A DNA stretch of 64,000 nucleotides, from the NCBI GenBank assembly GCA_037383845.1, contig JARRON010000003.1:35089-99088 (forward strand). Reading direction: 5' to 3'. The stretch is from JARRON01 sp037383845. Its GTDB lineage: Bacteria > Pseudomonadota > Gammaproteobacteria > Steroidobacterales > XN24. Numbering within the stretch: the first letter of the stretch is position 1; the number at the start of each line of letters is the position of its first letter. Both the position numbers and the translations under genes were made by a program. Under the pieces are notes generated by a model that made no database searches, had not been told where the DNA came from, and saw only the letters and a list, made by a program, of their open reading frames with translations. Below are positions 17,041 to 25,630 of the stretch, piece after piece.

Positions 17041-18302
17041 GAAGGAGGCCGGGCGGCGCCGAGGGACGCCAGGGTCTCGGAGCGGCCTCCCATCACTTCT
17101 TCCACGGCGGCCACGAAAGCTGGCGTGTCCACTTCCCGGTGGCGGCCCGACAGCAGGGCCAGCACCTCGTCCAGGCTGGCCTCCCCTCCCGTCGCCCGTC
17201 GGATCTCCCGGTCCACTTCCCGCGTGATTCCCACCGCACGGGCCTGGAGGGGACCCGTCGCCCGGTTGACGTCCAGCGGGCTGTCTTCAGCCTCCTGCGC
17301 CCACTCGGCCAGCTCTTCCAGGGCGGCCTGGTAGCGGGCGTCGGTGATGGTCCCGGAACGCCACATGAGCTTCAGCGAGTAGTACTCCGCGAGGCCTTCC
17401 ACCACCCAGTCGCCGCCGGGGCCGCTCTGAAGGCCGGAAACCACGTGTACCAGCTCGTGGAGCAGGGTGCTGGTGCCGTTTTCGCTGAGCAGCGGGCGGT
17501 CGGCATGGATGTACAGGGAATGCGGCCCGGACAGCCCGCCGCGCCACATCTGGTCCCGGGCGCTGACGATGACCAGGCGCTCCGGCATCCGGGGCAGGAT
17601 CGCCGCAAGCCGGGGGAGGTTCCAGTTGAGAAAGGCCAGCATGTCCATGCGGCGCACCCCCTGGTCGACGGGGCCGGCGACCGCCACGCGGACCCCGGCG
17701 ACATGCTCCCGCCGAACTCCCAGTCGTCCGGCGACCATCCATCCCGTCGGCCGGTCGAAACCCCGCTCAGGGTTCTCGATCACGAAGACCCCGTCGCTGA
17801 CTTCCCGGTAGGCGGCAACAAACGACCACTGCTCAGGCACCCGGACCCTGAGGAAGGCCTCGGCCTCCGCGCCCTTCTTCTGGCGGACCCGGGCCGGCGG
17901 GACGAGGTCGTCGCCTCGAAACAGCGCCCAGTCGGGGGTCATGCGGGCGTCGTACCGCTCGCCCCGCCGGTGGCTGACCGGCACCGAGAAGCTCAGACGT
18001 CCACCGGTCTCCGGCGGCGTCCAGGTCACGTACTTCCCGTCCACTTCCAGCTCCCCGTCAGCGGAGAATCCGGTATGCCGGCCGGGCCGGATCCGGAACC
18101 GCATCCAGACGATGTTCCCCGCACCTTCCCCGAGGGCCAGGGAGACCTCGGCCCGGTCCTCGGCCGGGTGCAGCACGAACTCGTAGTCCAGGCGATATGT
18201 GGGATTCCCCGCACCGGCCTCGGGATTTTCCGGGCCGGCCCGGGCGGCGGCGCACAGGCTCGTCCCGAGCAGGAAGACGATGAAGTATCGGCGCAGGGTC
18301 AT
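17037..18302 (-). CDS. Secreted gluzincin-type peptidase (HELVH) of unknown specificity
   Basis: A 421-residue protein starting at ATG 18302. Its Sec signal peptide (TLRRYFIVFLLGTSLCAAARA) points to the periplasm. The N-terminal half looks like a beta-sandwich, with GNIVWMRFRIRPGRHTGFS and WTPPETGGRLSFSVPV. The catalytic region is STLLHELVHVVSGL (His282, Glu283, His286), followed by GGDWVVEGLAEYYSLKL with third-ligand candidate Glu302. This resembles the M1/M61 clan MA architecture, but I cannot assign a family. The C-terminal helical part ends in EVLALLSGRHREVDTPAFV. It converges on msrQ (4-base overlap). A plausible role is cleaving periplasmic peptides. Confidence 0.72.
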   Translation of the reverse strand: MTLRRYFIVFLLGTSLCAAARAGPENPEAGAGNPTYRLDYEFVLHPAEDRAEVSLALGEGAGNIVWMRFRIRPGRHTGFSADGELEVDGKYVTWTPPETGGRLSFSVPVSHRRGERYDARMTPDWALFRGDDLVPPARVRQKKGAEAEAFLRVRVPEQWSFVAAYREVSDGVFVIENPERGFDRPTGWMVAGRLGVRREHVAGVRVAVAGPVDQGVRRMDMLAFLNWNLPRLAAILPRMPERLVIVSARDQMWRGGLSGPHSLYIHADRPLLSENGTSTLLHELVHVVSGLQSGPGGDWVVEGLAEYYSLKLMWRSGTITDARYQAALEELAEWAQEAEDSPLDVNRATGPLQARAVGITREVDREIRRATGGEASLDEVLALLSGRHREVDTPAFVAAVEEVMGGRSETLASLGAARPPS

Positions 18303-18459
18303 CTGGGCTCCCGGTGTTACGTTTCTGCGTCCGGCACGCAATGGGCAGTACACGAAGGATAGCCGGGCGCCACCGCCCGTAGCCAAGCCCGGCCGAACTC
18401 GTACCCTGCCTCCGGGAGCGGTATCCTTCCGGCAACGACAACACCAGCGGAGCTGTCGC

Positions 18460-19539
18460 GTGACCCACGCAGCCATCACCGGCTGGGGCAAGTGCATGCC
18501 ACCGGCGACCCTGACCAACCAGGATCTGGCCACGTTCCTGGACACCAGCGACGAGTGGATCACGAGCCGCACCGGCATCCGGGAGCGCCGGATCTCCCAC
18601 GTGCTCCTCGGCGAGCTGGGCTACGTCGCGGCCGCCCGGGCCCTGGCCGCCGCCGGCATGTCCGGCGACCAGGTCGAGCTCATCGTGTTCGGAACCACGA
18701 GCTTCGACGAGCAGGTGCCCAACATGGCCTCCGGCGTCCAGCAGCGCATCGGCGCCAACGCCTGCGCAGCGATGGACGTGAATACGGCCTGCACCAGCTT
18801 TCTTTACGGACTGTCCACCGCCACGGCCATGATCCGCACCGGCGTGGTAAAGAATGCGGTGGTCATCGGGGCCGAGCTGATTTCCGCCTTCATGGACTGG
18901 ACGAATCGCAACGTGGCCGTGCTCTTCGGGGACGGCGCCGCCGCGGTGGTGCTCGAAGCCACGGAGGCGGCCGAGGGCGTGCTCTGCGAAAAGCTCGGCT
19001 GCTACGGCGACGCCCGCGACATCCTCCGGGTAAAGGGCATGGGCGGCAAGTACGCCAACCAGGGCCGCCTTTACGGCGATGTGGCATGGGACTTCGAGGG
19101 ACCGGAGATCTTCAAGCGGGCCGTGCTGGGCATGAGCCAGGCCTGCGAGGAAGTGATGGCCCGGAAGAACTTCACGCCTGACGAGATCGACCTGGTCGTG
19201 CCCCACCAGGCCAACCTGCGGATCATCGAGGCCCTGGCGAAGCGGACCGCGGTCCCCATGGACAAGGTGTACGTGAACGTCCACCGCTACGGAAACATGT
19301 CCGCGGCCACCGTGCCCGTGGCCCTGTGCGAGGCGCTGGAGGAAGGACGGGTCAGGCCCGGCTCGGTGCTGCTCATGCCTGCCTTTGGCGGCGGCCTGAC
19401 CTGGTGCGCTCACCTGGTCCGCTGGGGAGAGCGGGTCACCCCCCTGGGCGAATCCGACGTGGCGCTGCCGCCCACGGACGCAACGGCGCTGGAGATCGTC
19501 CAGGGCTACATGGCCGCAAAGGGAGGCGTCTGGGAATGA
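18460..19539 (+). CDS. FabH-like 3-oxoacyl-ACP synthase III
   Basis: A 359-residue thiolase-fold condensing enzyme. The Cys-His-Asn triad is at Cys111 (MDVNTACTSFLYGL), His249 (VVPHQANLRII) and Asn279 (VHRYGNMSAATVP). Other signatures are DEWITSRTGIRERR and RNVAVLFGDGAAAVVLE. It is longer than housekeeping FabH (about 320), with an extended segment near 185-212 (ARDILRVKGMGGKYANQGR). That suggests an alternative KAS III like the second FabH copies of pseudomonads, which start chains from other primers. Start is GTG 18460, with GGAG seven bases upstream. It overlaps a small GNAT gene and faces fabB-fabA. Confidence 0.85.
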   Translation: MTHAAITGWGKCMPPATLTNQDLATFLDTSDEWITSRTGIRERRISHVLLGELGYVAAARALAAAGMSGDQVELIVFGTTSFDEQVPNMASGVQQRIGANACAAMDVNTACTSFLYGLSTATAMIRTGVVKNAVVIGAELISAFMDWTNRNVAVLFGDGAAAVVLEATEAAEGVLCEKLGCYGDARDILRVKGMGGKYANQGRLYGDVAWDFEGPEIFKRAVLGMSQACEEVMARKNFTPDEIDLVVPHQANLRIIEALAKRTAVPMDKVYVNVHRYGNMSAATVPVALCEALEEGRVRPGSVLLMPAFGGGLTWCAHLVRWGERVTPLGESDVALPPTDATALEIVQGYMAAKGGVWE

Positions 19540-19799
19540 GCGATTACGAAGTTACCCACGTGCCGGACAGCAGCCGCTTCGAAGCCACTGTCGACGGCAG
19601 CACCGGCGTGCTCGATTACCGGGTGGACGGACGCACCGTCTACATGAACTACGTGGGCGTCCCGCCGGAGATCGGCGGCCGGGGCGTGGCCGGGGCACTG
19701 ACCAGCGCCGCCGTCGCCTGGGCCCGGGAGGAAGGCCTCGCAGTGGAGGCCCGCTGCCCCTACGTCGCCGCCTGGATGCGCCGGCACCCGGAGGCCTGA
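19536..19799 (+). CDS. Small GNAT-fold acetyltransferase (Gcn5-related, YjdJ type)
   Basis: An 87-residue single-domain protein of the short GNAT family. It has RFEATVDGSTGVLDYRVDGRTVYMNYVGVPPEIGGRGVAGALTSAAVAWAREEG when read in pieces: the substrate-side strands, then the pyrophosphate loop IGGRGVAGAL equivalent to the Q/RxxGxG/A motif A. It ends CPYVAAWMRRHPE. Substrates of these mini-GNATs are unknown. The ATGA overlap with the FabH-like gene (ATG 19536 within the TGA stop) means they are translated together. Confidence 0.85.
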   Translation: MSDYEVTHVPDSSRFEATVDGSTGVLDYRVDGRTVYMNYVGVPPEIGGRGVAGALTSAAVAWAREEGLAVEARCPYVAAWMRRHPEA

Positions 19800-19816
19800 G
19801 GCAGAAGCCGGCGACG

Positions 19817-21031
19817 CTAGTCCGGCCGCCGGAACACCAGCGTGGCGTTGGTGCCCCCGAATCCGAAGCTGTTGGACATCACCGTGTCCAGCCGGACGTC
19901 GTCCCGCCGCTGCCTGACGATATCGAACCCTTCGGCTCCAGGATCCAGCTCCTCGATATTGGCGGACGCGGCGATGAAGTCGTTTTCCATCATCAGTAGT
20001 GAGAAGACCGCCTCGTGAACGCCGGCTGCGCCAAGGGCGTGGCCCGGCAGTGACTTCGTGGCGCTGATAGGGGGCGCGTCGTCGCCGAAGATCTCGCGGA
20101 TAGCTTCGAGTTCCCGGATATCCCCCACCGGCGTGCTGGTGCCGTGGGTGTTGAGGTAATCAACGGATCTTCCCACGCCCTCCAGCGCCATGGCCATGCA
20201 GCGCATCGCCCCTTCGCCGGAGGGCTGTACCATGTCCGCACCGTCGGAGGTCGCACCGTATCCCACCAGCTCCGCAATGATGTTCGCGCCCCGGGCCCGG
20301 GCGTGTTCCAGCTCCTCCAGGACCACGATGCCCCCGCCGCCCGAGATCACGAAACCGTCCCGGTTGACGTCATAGGTCCGCGAGGCCTTGTCCGGCTGAT
20401 CGTTGTACTTCGACGACAGAGCGCCCATGCCGTCGAACATGACGGTCGTGCCCCAGTGAAGCTCTTCCCCGCCGCCGGCGAAGACGATGTCCTGCTTGCC
20501 CATCTGGATAAGCTCGGCGCCGTTGCCGATGCAGTGAGCGGAAGTCGCGCAGGCGGAGCTGATGGTGTAGCTCACGCCCCGGATCTTGAGCGCCGTGGAG
20601 AGATTGGCGGGTATGGCTGATGACATGCACTTGGTCACCATGTAGGGCCCCACCCGCCGGGGGCCTTTTTCCCGAGTGGTGTCCGCCGTCTGGACAACGT
20701 TGGCCGAAGAGGCCCCGCCGGAGCCGCAGATCAGCCCGCTCCGGGGACTGCTGACGTCGTCGCCCGACAGCCCCGCATGCTCGATCGCCTCCAGCAGGCT
20801 CACGTAGGCATAAGCGGTCGCATCGCTCATGAAGCGCCTGAGCTTGCGGTCCACCATCGCTTCGAGGTCAATTTCAACCGGCGCGTGGACGTGGCTGCGC
20901 ATGCCGAGCTCCCGGTACTCGTCGCTGCCTCGCACACCGCTGCGGCCGGCCTTGAGCGACTCGAGAACCTCCGCCCGATTGTTGCCGATGCTGGACACGA
21001 TCCCATATCCGGTGACCACGACACGGCGCAT
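19817..21031 (-). CDS. fabB: 3-oxoacyl-ACP synthase I
   Basis: FabB elongates acyl chains and is required, with FabA, for unsaturated fatty acids. The 404-residue protein matches the usual length. Cys161 lies in TISSACATSAHCIG. The His pair is in YLNTHGTSTPVGD and TKSLPGHALGAAG, and the C-terminal SNSFGFGGTNATLVF is canonical. GRSGVRGSDEYRELGMRSHV near the N-terminus is FabB-like rather than FabF-like. ATG 21031 has GGGAG eight bases upstream. It lies 11 bases after fabA. Confidence 0.96.
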   Translation of the reverse strand: MRRVVVTGYGIVSSIGNNRAEVLESLKAGRSGVRGSDEYRELGMRSHVHAPVEIDLEAMVDRKLRRFMSDATAYAYVSLLEAIEHAGLSGDDVSSPRSGLICGSGGASSANVVQTADTTREKGPRRVGPYMVTKCMSSAIPANLSTALKIRGVSYTISSACATSAHCIGNGAELIQMGKQDIVFAGGGEELHWGTTVMFDGMGALSSKYNDQPDKASRTYDVNRDGFVISGGGGIVVLEELEHARARGANIIAELVGYGATSDGADMVQPSGEGAMRCMAMALEGVGRSVDYLNTHGTSTPVGDIRELEAIREIFGDDAPPISATKSLPGHALGAAGVHEAVFSLLMMENDFIAASANIEELDPGAEGFDIVRQRRDDVRLDTVMSNSFGFGGTNATLVFRRPD

Positions 21032-21042
21032 GAAATGTCTCC

Positions 21043-21555
21043 CTAGAAAGAGTCCGTGGACTGGAACAGGCCCACCTTGAGATCGGTGGCCTGGTAAATC
21101 TTGCGGCCGTCCACGTCCATGGTGGCATCGGCGATGCCCATCACCAGGCGGCGCAGGACGCGGCGCTTGATATCGATGCGGTAAGTGACCTTCTTCGCCG
21201 TCGGCAGGACCTGACCGGTGAATTTCACCTCGCCCACCCCCAGGGCCCGACCCCGCCCCGTGCCGCCGGCCCAGCTCAGGAAGAAGCCCACCAGCTGCCA
21301 CATGGCATCCAGGCCCAGGCAGCCGGGCATCACCGGGTCCGACTCGAAGTGGCAGTCGAAGAACCAGAGGTCGGGACGGATATCCAGCTCGGCGGTGATG
21401 TGGCCCAGGCCATAGGCCCCGCCGTCGGCAGTGATGTCGGTGATACGGTCCAGCATGAGCATGGGCGGCAGGGGAAGCCGACCCCCGCCCATGCCCGCCA
21501 GGCGGCCGTGGCCGGCCTCGATGAGCTCGGCATAGCTGTAGGCGTTCTTCTGCAT
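21043..21555 (-). CDS. fabA: 3-hydroxydecanoyl-ACP dehydratase/isomerase
   Basis: FabA dehydrates 3-hydroxyacyl-ACP and isomerises trans-2- to cis-3-decenoyl-ACP, the branch point to unsaturated fatty acids. The 170-residue length is exact for the family. Catalytic His69 lies in FFDCHFESDPVMPGCLGLDAM, with the partner Asp83 in GLDAM. LPPMLMLDRITDI and FTGQVLPTAKKVTYRIDIK are further hallmarks. It is the first gene of fabA-fabB; the 125-base gap to the divergent GNAT gene (21556-21680) must hold the promoter. I saw no clear FadR or FabR site there. Confidence 0.97.
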   Translation of the reverse strand: MQKNAYSYAELIEAGHGRLAGMGGGRLPLPPMLMLDRITDITADGGAYGLGHITAELDIRPDLWFFDCHFESDPVMPGCLGLDAMWQLVGFFLSWAGGTGRGRALGVGEVKFTGQVLPTAKKVTYRIDIKRRVLRRLVMGIADATMDVDGRKIYQATDLKVGLFQSTDSF

Positions 21556-21680
21556 CCTTCCCCCTGGACTCCGGAAAGATTAACAGATGGACCGCAGGAT
21601 TGGATTGCTGCAGCGCCATGTTGGAGCCCGGGGAAGCCAGGTGCCAGAATCTCCCGTGAAAGAACACGAGAGGCCGGCCA

Positions 21681-22232
21681 ATGGATGCCAGTCAGTACGA
21701 GGTGCAGGAACGCCTGAGAGACGGGACGCCGGTGACACTGCGCGCGGTCCGGTCCGATGACAAGGCCCGCCTCAGACGAGCCTTCCATGAGCTGGAGCAG
21801 GCGTCCGTCTACACCCGTTTTTTCACGACGAAGCAGGATGTCTCTGACGAGGAGCTGGCCGCCGGCGTGGACGTGGACTTCGTGCGCAACGTCACCCTGG
21901 TGGTCACGCCTGGGGACAGCGACGTCATCATCGGCGCCGGCCGCTACATCGGCATCGGGGACTCGGCTGACGCCGAGGTAGCCTTCACCGTGGAAGAGGA
22001 CTACCACGGCCAGGGCATCGCCTCCATGCTGCTGCACCATCTCGCCGGTATTGCCCGGGCCCACGGGTTCCGGCATCTCTGCGCAGAAGTGCTGGCTGCC
22101 AACCGCGGGATGCTCAGGGTCTTCGAGTCAAGCGGGCTGCCGATGAGCCGCCACAGGGACGAGGACATGGTCCGCGTTACCCTGGCGCTCGGGGAAGCTC
22201 CTGCGCCGGAGAAACCGGGGCGTCCCCCGTAG
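21681..22232 (+). CDS. GNAT N-acetyltransferase
   Basis: A 183-residue single-domain GNAT. TPVTLRAVRSDDKARLRRAFHEL is the first strand-helix unit. SVYTRFFTTKQDVSDEEL resembles the region found in the acetyltransferase domain of bacterial protein lysine acetylases (Pat/YfiQ). The acetyl-CoA loop is VEEDYHGQGIASMLLHHLAGIA (QGIAS), followed by AEVLAANRGMLRVFESSGL, the conserved NxxM segment of that subgroup. Protein acetylation is therefore a reasonable guess, but no large Pat-type CoA-ligase domain is present. It is divergent from fabA. Confidence 0.85.
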   Translation: MDASQYEVQERLRDGTPVTLRAVRSDDKARLRRAFHELEQASVYTRFFTTKQDVSDEELAAGVDVDFVRNVTLVVTPGDSDVIIGAGRYIGIGDSADAEVAFTVEEDYHGQGIASMLLHHLAGIARAHGFRHLCAEVLAANRGMLRVFESSGLPMSRHRDEDMVRVTLALGEAPAPEKPGRPP

Positions 22233-22282
22233 GCCCGTCCTCACCCTGCCGGAAGCCCCTGACAGGGAGCACAATATCCGCC

Positions 22283-23608
22283 ATGCAGGCGCCTGCCCCC
22301 CGGATCCCGACCCCCACCCTGGTCCTCTTCGGGCTGGTCAACCTGCCCCTGTCCATGCTCATGTCACCGACGGCGGCGGTGCTGCCCAACTTCTACCTCG
22401 AGTACACCGGTGTCACCCTGGCGGGCCTTGCCACCGCGACTTTCGCGGCACGGCTGTTCGACGGCATCACCGACCCCCTGATCGGACTGCTGTCGGACCG
22501 CTCGGGCACCCGCAAGCCCTGGATGATCGCCGGCGCGCTGGTGGTGGCCGGCGGCGCCTGGTTTCTCTACAACCCGGCGAGCGAGGCAGGCCTGACCTAT
22601 CTGCTGGCCTGGTATCTGGTGGTGACCCTGGGCTGGACGCTGGTGGAGATTCCCCATACTGCCATGGCCGCGGAGCTGTCCACCGGCTACCACGAGCGCT
22701 CCCGTATCGCGCTTTGGCGGCAGCTGTTGGGCTTCGCGGGCGGGATTCTGTTCATGGCCTCGCCCATGCTCCTGGCCGGCGGGAGCACGGCCTTCACGCC
22801 CCGGGTCATGGAGAGTATTGCCCTGTTCATCCTGGTGACTCTCCCTCTGCTGGTGTTGCTGATGTGCTGGCGGGTGCCGGAACCTGCCAGGAGGCTCCCC
22901 ACGCGGCGCATCCGTCCGGCGGACCTGTGGCTGGCGCTGAAGCGCAACCCGCCGCTGCAGTATTTCCTCGTCACGCAGGTCCTGTTCGGCCTGGCCACTG
23001 GCGCGGTGGCGAGCCTCTTTGTCATCTACGCCAGCCAGTACCTGGGGCTGGCGGAAAACATTCCCCACATCGCCATGCCCATGACCCTGGCGATGGCCGC
23101 CGGAATGCCGCTGTGGCTGAAGGTGATGAAGCGCGTCGACAAGCACCGAGCCTGGGCGGGGGCCGCGGCGGGCATGATCGCCACCCTGCTGGTGGTGCCG
23201 GCGATCCGGCCCGGCAGCCTCGGGCCCATGGTGGCGGTCATGACCAGCTTCGGCTTCTTCCTTGGCCTGTCCTCCATCGCCCTGCCCTCGCTGCTGGCAG
23301 ATATCGTGGACTACGACCTGTGGAGAAACCGCAAGGACCGGGCAGCGATCTTCTTTTCGTTCCAGGCCCTGGTGACAAAGCTCAACCAGGGCATCGGCGG
23401 GGCCATCGCCCTGGCGATTCCCGCGGCATTCGGCTTTACCGCGAAGGGCGCTTTGAGCGACCAGGCCGTGCTCGGACTCAAGGTGGCCTTCGTCGCCTGG
23501 CCTTGCCTTCTGCTGGTGCCGATGCTGGTCCTGGCCTGGCGCTACCCCCTGGACCGCCGGGCCCACGCCATCCTCAGGCGGCGGATCGCGCGCACCGCCG
23601 AGGGCTGA
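22283..23608 (+). CDS. GPH-family (MelB-like) MFS transporter
   Basis: A 441-residue permease with about 12 membrane helices. The signature after helix 2, ARLFDGITDPLIGLLSDRSGTRKPWMIAGA, is the GPH-family motif with Asp residues that in MelB bind the coupling cation. LVEIPHTAMAAELSTGYHERSRIALWRQ is the second GPH landmark, and DIVDYDLWRNRKDRAAIFFSFQAL the C-terminal one. Family members carry glycosides, pentosides or hexuronides, but many in non-sugar-using gammaproteobacteria have unknown substrates. No sugar-catabolism genes are near. It converges on the methyltransferase gene with only three bases between stops. Confidence 0.87.
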   Translation: MQAPAPRIPTPTLVLFGLVNLPLSMLMSPTAAVLPNFYLEYTGVTLAGLATATFAARLFDGITDPLIGLLSDRSGTRKPWMIAGALVVAGGAWFLYNPASEAGLTYLLAWYLVVTLGWTLVEIPHTAMAAELSTGYHERSRIALWRQLLGFAGGILFMASPMLLAGGSTAFTPRVMESIALFILVTLPLLVLLMCWRVPEPARRLPTRRIRPADLWLALKRNPPLQYFLVTQVLFGLATGAVASLFVIYASQYLGLAENIPHIAMPMTLAMAAGMPLWLKVMKRVDKHRAWAGAAAGMIATLLVVPAIRPGSLGPMVAVMTSFGFFLGLSSIALPSLLADIVDYDLWRNRKDRAAIFFSFQALVTKLNQGIGGAIALAIPAAFGFTAKGALSDQAVLGLKVAFVAWPCLLLVPMLVLAWRYPLDRRAHAILRRRIARTAEG

Positions 23609-23611
23609 GCG

Positions 23612-24202
23612 TCAGCGCTTCAGGGCCAGCACCTGGACCACCGCCGCACGCCCCGTGTGGAGACGGCCCTCGTGGACTTCCCGGTCGAGCTCCGCGCCAT
23701 GGACGATCTCCAGGCCCGTCAGCTCCTCACGCAGTTCGGGGAGGGTCATCATCAGCTCCGCCACGGGCGGCCCGCCGGTTCCGTACTCCAGCTGCCGTGG
23801 TCGGTAGGCCTCCAGCACGAACATGCCACCGGGCTTCAGGGACCCCACCGCGCGGGAATGGACGAGCCGCCGCAGGGCCGGAGGCGTATGGCAGAAGATT
23901 GAAACGATGTTGTGCCATGCGTCCGGCTCGAATGCGTAGTCGGCAAGGTCGGTGTGGATGGTGTCGATCCGCGCGCCCCGGCTTGCGGCCAGCTTCACGG
24001 CCTTGGCCAGCCCGACGGAAGAAGCGTCCAGCGCCGTGACGTCGTGCCCGAGCGTCGCCAGGAAGGTCCCGTTTCGCCCCTCGCCCTCGCCGATGCACAG
24101 GCTGCGGCCCACGGGCAGCTGGTCGGCGACCGAGCGCAGGAACTCGTTCGGCTCGGTGCCGTAGACGTAATCGTCCGATGAATAGCGCGTATCCCAGGTC
24201 AT
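23612..24202 (-). CDS. Class I SAM-dependent methyltransferase (TehB-like)
   Basis: A 196-residue methyltransferase. I start at ATG 24202, giving the typical N-terminus TWDTRYSSDDYVYGTEPNEFL; earlier in-frame codons lack such similarity. SAM-binding motif I is GRSLCIGEGEGRNGTFLA, motif II DVTALDASSVGLAKA, then TIHTDLADYAFEPDAWHNIVSIFCH and LKPGGMFVLEAYRPRQLEYGTGGPP. This resembles TehB/thiopurine-type enzymes that methylate tellurite or small thiols and selenols. The GTGGPP segment is common in uncharacterised proteobacterial members. Substrate unknown. Confidence 0.87.
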   Translation of the reverse strand: MTWDTRYSSDDYVYGTEPNEFLRSVADQLPVGRSLCIGEGEGRNGTFLATLGHDVTALDASSVGLAKAVKLAASRGARIDTIHTDLADYAFEPDAWHNIVSIFCHTPPALRRLVHSRAVGSLKPGGMFVLEAYRPRQLEYGTGGPPVAELMMTLPELREELTGLEIVHGAELDREVHEGRLHTGRAAVVQVLALKR

Positions 24203-24470
24203 CAGCCGGTTCGTACTCGAGACAGGGTGAACGCCGGCCATGCCGGCACACGTCAAAGCCGCGGGGTCCGGTTACGCAATGCCGTCGCCCGCGCCCCGGA
24301 TGATGCCACCGGGCGATGCGGACCCGCCAGGCCGTTTCGGTGCGCAGGACGCGGGCCGCAATTTCGGCCTTCGGCGCCGCCGGATCAACCGCCACACGCA
24401 GAATACGGGAAGCGAACAGGGTGTAGCCTGCGATAACCTCGGGCCCGCCTGGACGGAAACGGATTCGGCA

Positions 24471-25400
24471 GTGAAGACGCGAAACCTGTCCCTACACCGC
24501 ATCGCGGCGCTGGCGTTGGTCGCGGTGCTGCTTGTCCTGCCGGACCCGGCGGCCGGGCAGAGCCTGGAGCCCCGGAAATTCGCCAATCTCCCGGTGGGAA
24601 TGAACTTCCTGCTGGCCGGCTACGGGCGCTCTTCCGGACCCGTCCTGTTCGATCCGTCCGTGCCCCTCGAGGACGCGAGCCTGGAGACGGACATCGCGGT
24701 GCTCGGCTACGCCCGGGGCATCAACGTCTTCGGCCGCTCCGGCTCCGTGTCCGCGGCAGCCTCCTACGTGGGCACCAGAGGCAACGCGCTGCTGGAGGGC
24801 GAGCGCGCGTACGGCAAGAACTACGGTCTTGCCGACCCGACGTTCCGGGCGAGCGTGAACCTGCTGGGCGCGCCGGCCCTCAGTCCGGCAGAGTATCGAA
24901 GCTGGCAGCACGACCTTATCGTCGGGGTCGGGCTGCTGGTGCAGGCGCCGTTCGGCGACTACGAACGGAACAAGGTCCTCACCATCGGCACGAACCGGTG
25001 GCTCTTCCGGCCCGAGCTCGGCATGTCCAAGGTGTTCGGCCGGTGGCAGCTGGAACTGGTAGGCACCGTCTCCTTTTTTACGGACAATGACGAGCCGCGG
25101 AGCGGGGATACACTCAGCCAGGACCCGCTGTACGCCATCCGTGGCCACCTCATCTACAACTTTCCGCGGGGCCGCTGGCTGTCCCTTGACGCGACCCATT
25201 ACCAGGGCGGCGAACAGGAAATCGACGGCGCCCGGCAGGCCGGAACCCAGCGCAACGGCCGGTACGGGCTGACCTTGTCCACGCCACTCGGGCCGGCCGA
25301 TTCCGTCAAGTTCTATGCGAGCACGGGAGCGTATGCCCGCCTGGGCGGGGATTTCGACCTGTTCGGCATCGCGTGGCAGCACCGCTGGGCGAGCCGCTGA
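24471..25400 (+). CDS. Outer-membrane transporter-like protein (phenol MetA degradation family)
   Basis: A 309-residue precursor starting at GTG 24471. Its signal peptide (LSLHRIAALALVAVLLVLPDPAAGQS) is of good quality. The mature protein shows repeated amphipathic strands: NLPVGMNFLLAGYGRSSGPVLFDP, FGRSGSVSAAASYVGTRG, DLIVGVGLLVQAPFGDYERNK, WLFRPELGMSKVFGRWQLELVGTVSFFTDNDE and a final FGIAWQHRW. APFGDY and the WxxxPxLGxS pattern are typical of the MetA-pathway phenol degradation family of putative outer-membrane channels. No degradation genes adjoin. The 268 bases upstream hold no other gene I can support. Confidence 0.8.
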   Translation: MKTRNLSLHRIAALALVAVLLVLPDPAAGQSLEPRKFANLPVGMNFLLAGYGRSSGPVLFDPSVPLEDASLETDIAVLGYARGINVFGRSGSVSAAASYVGTRGNALLEGERAYGKNYGLADPTFRASVNLLGAPALSPAEYRSWQHDLIVGVGLLVQAPFGDYERNKVLTIGTNRWLFRPELGMSKVFGRWQLELVGTVSFFTDNDEPRSGDTLSQDPLYAIRGHLIYNFPRGRWLSLDATHYQGGEQEIDGARQAGTQRNGRYGLTLSTPLGPADSVKFYASTGAYARLGGDFDLFGIAWQHRWASR

Positions 25401-25630
25401 TGGACGGGGGCAGGGTCCCCGGGAGGCATCCAGGGAGGGGAAACGCCGGTCCGACGATCGGGGACGACGCCCACCTCGGGCGTCCGGCCCGTCGTGGCCC
25501 GCGGGCAGCGCCAGCTGCTCGCGCCCCTGCGCCTCCGGAGGGCCGCCGTGTCCCTGCGCGGGGCAGGCACTCCCGCGGAATCTGACCTGGTTCTCTTCTC
25601 TCTGGACGGGGTTGGGCTACGCTTCGGGCC

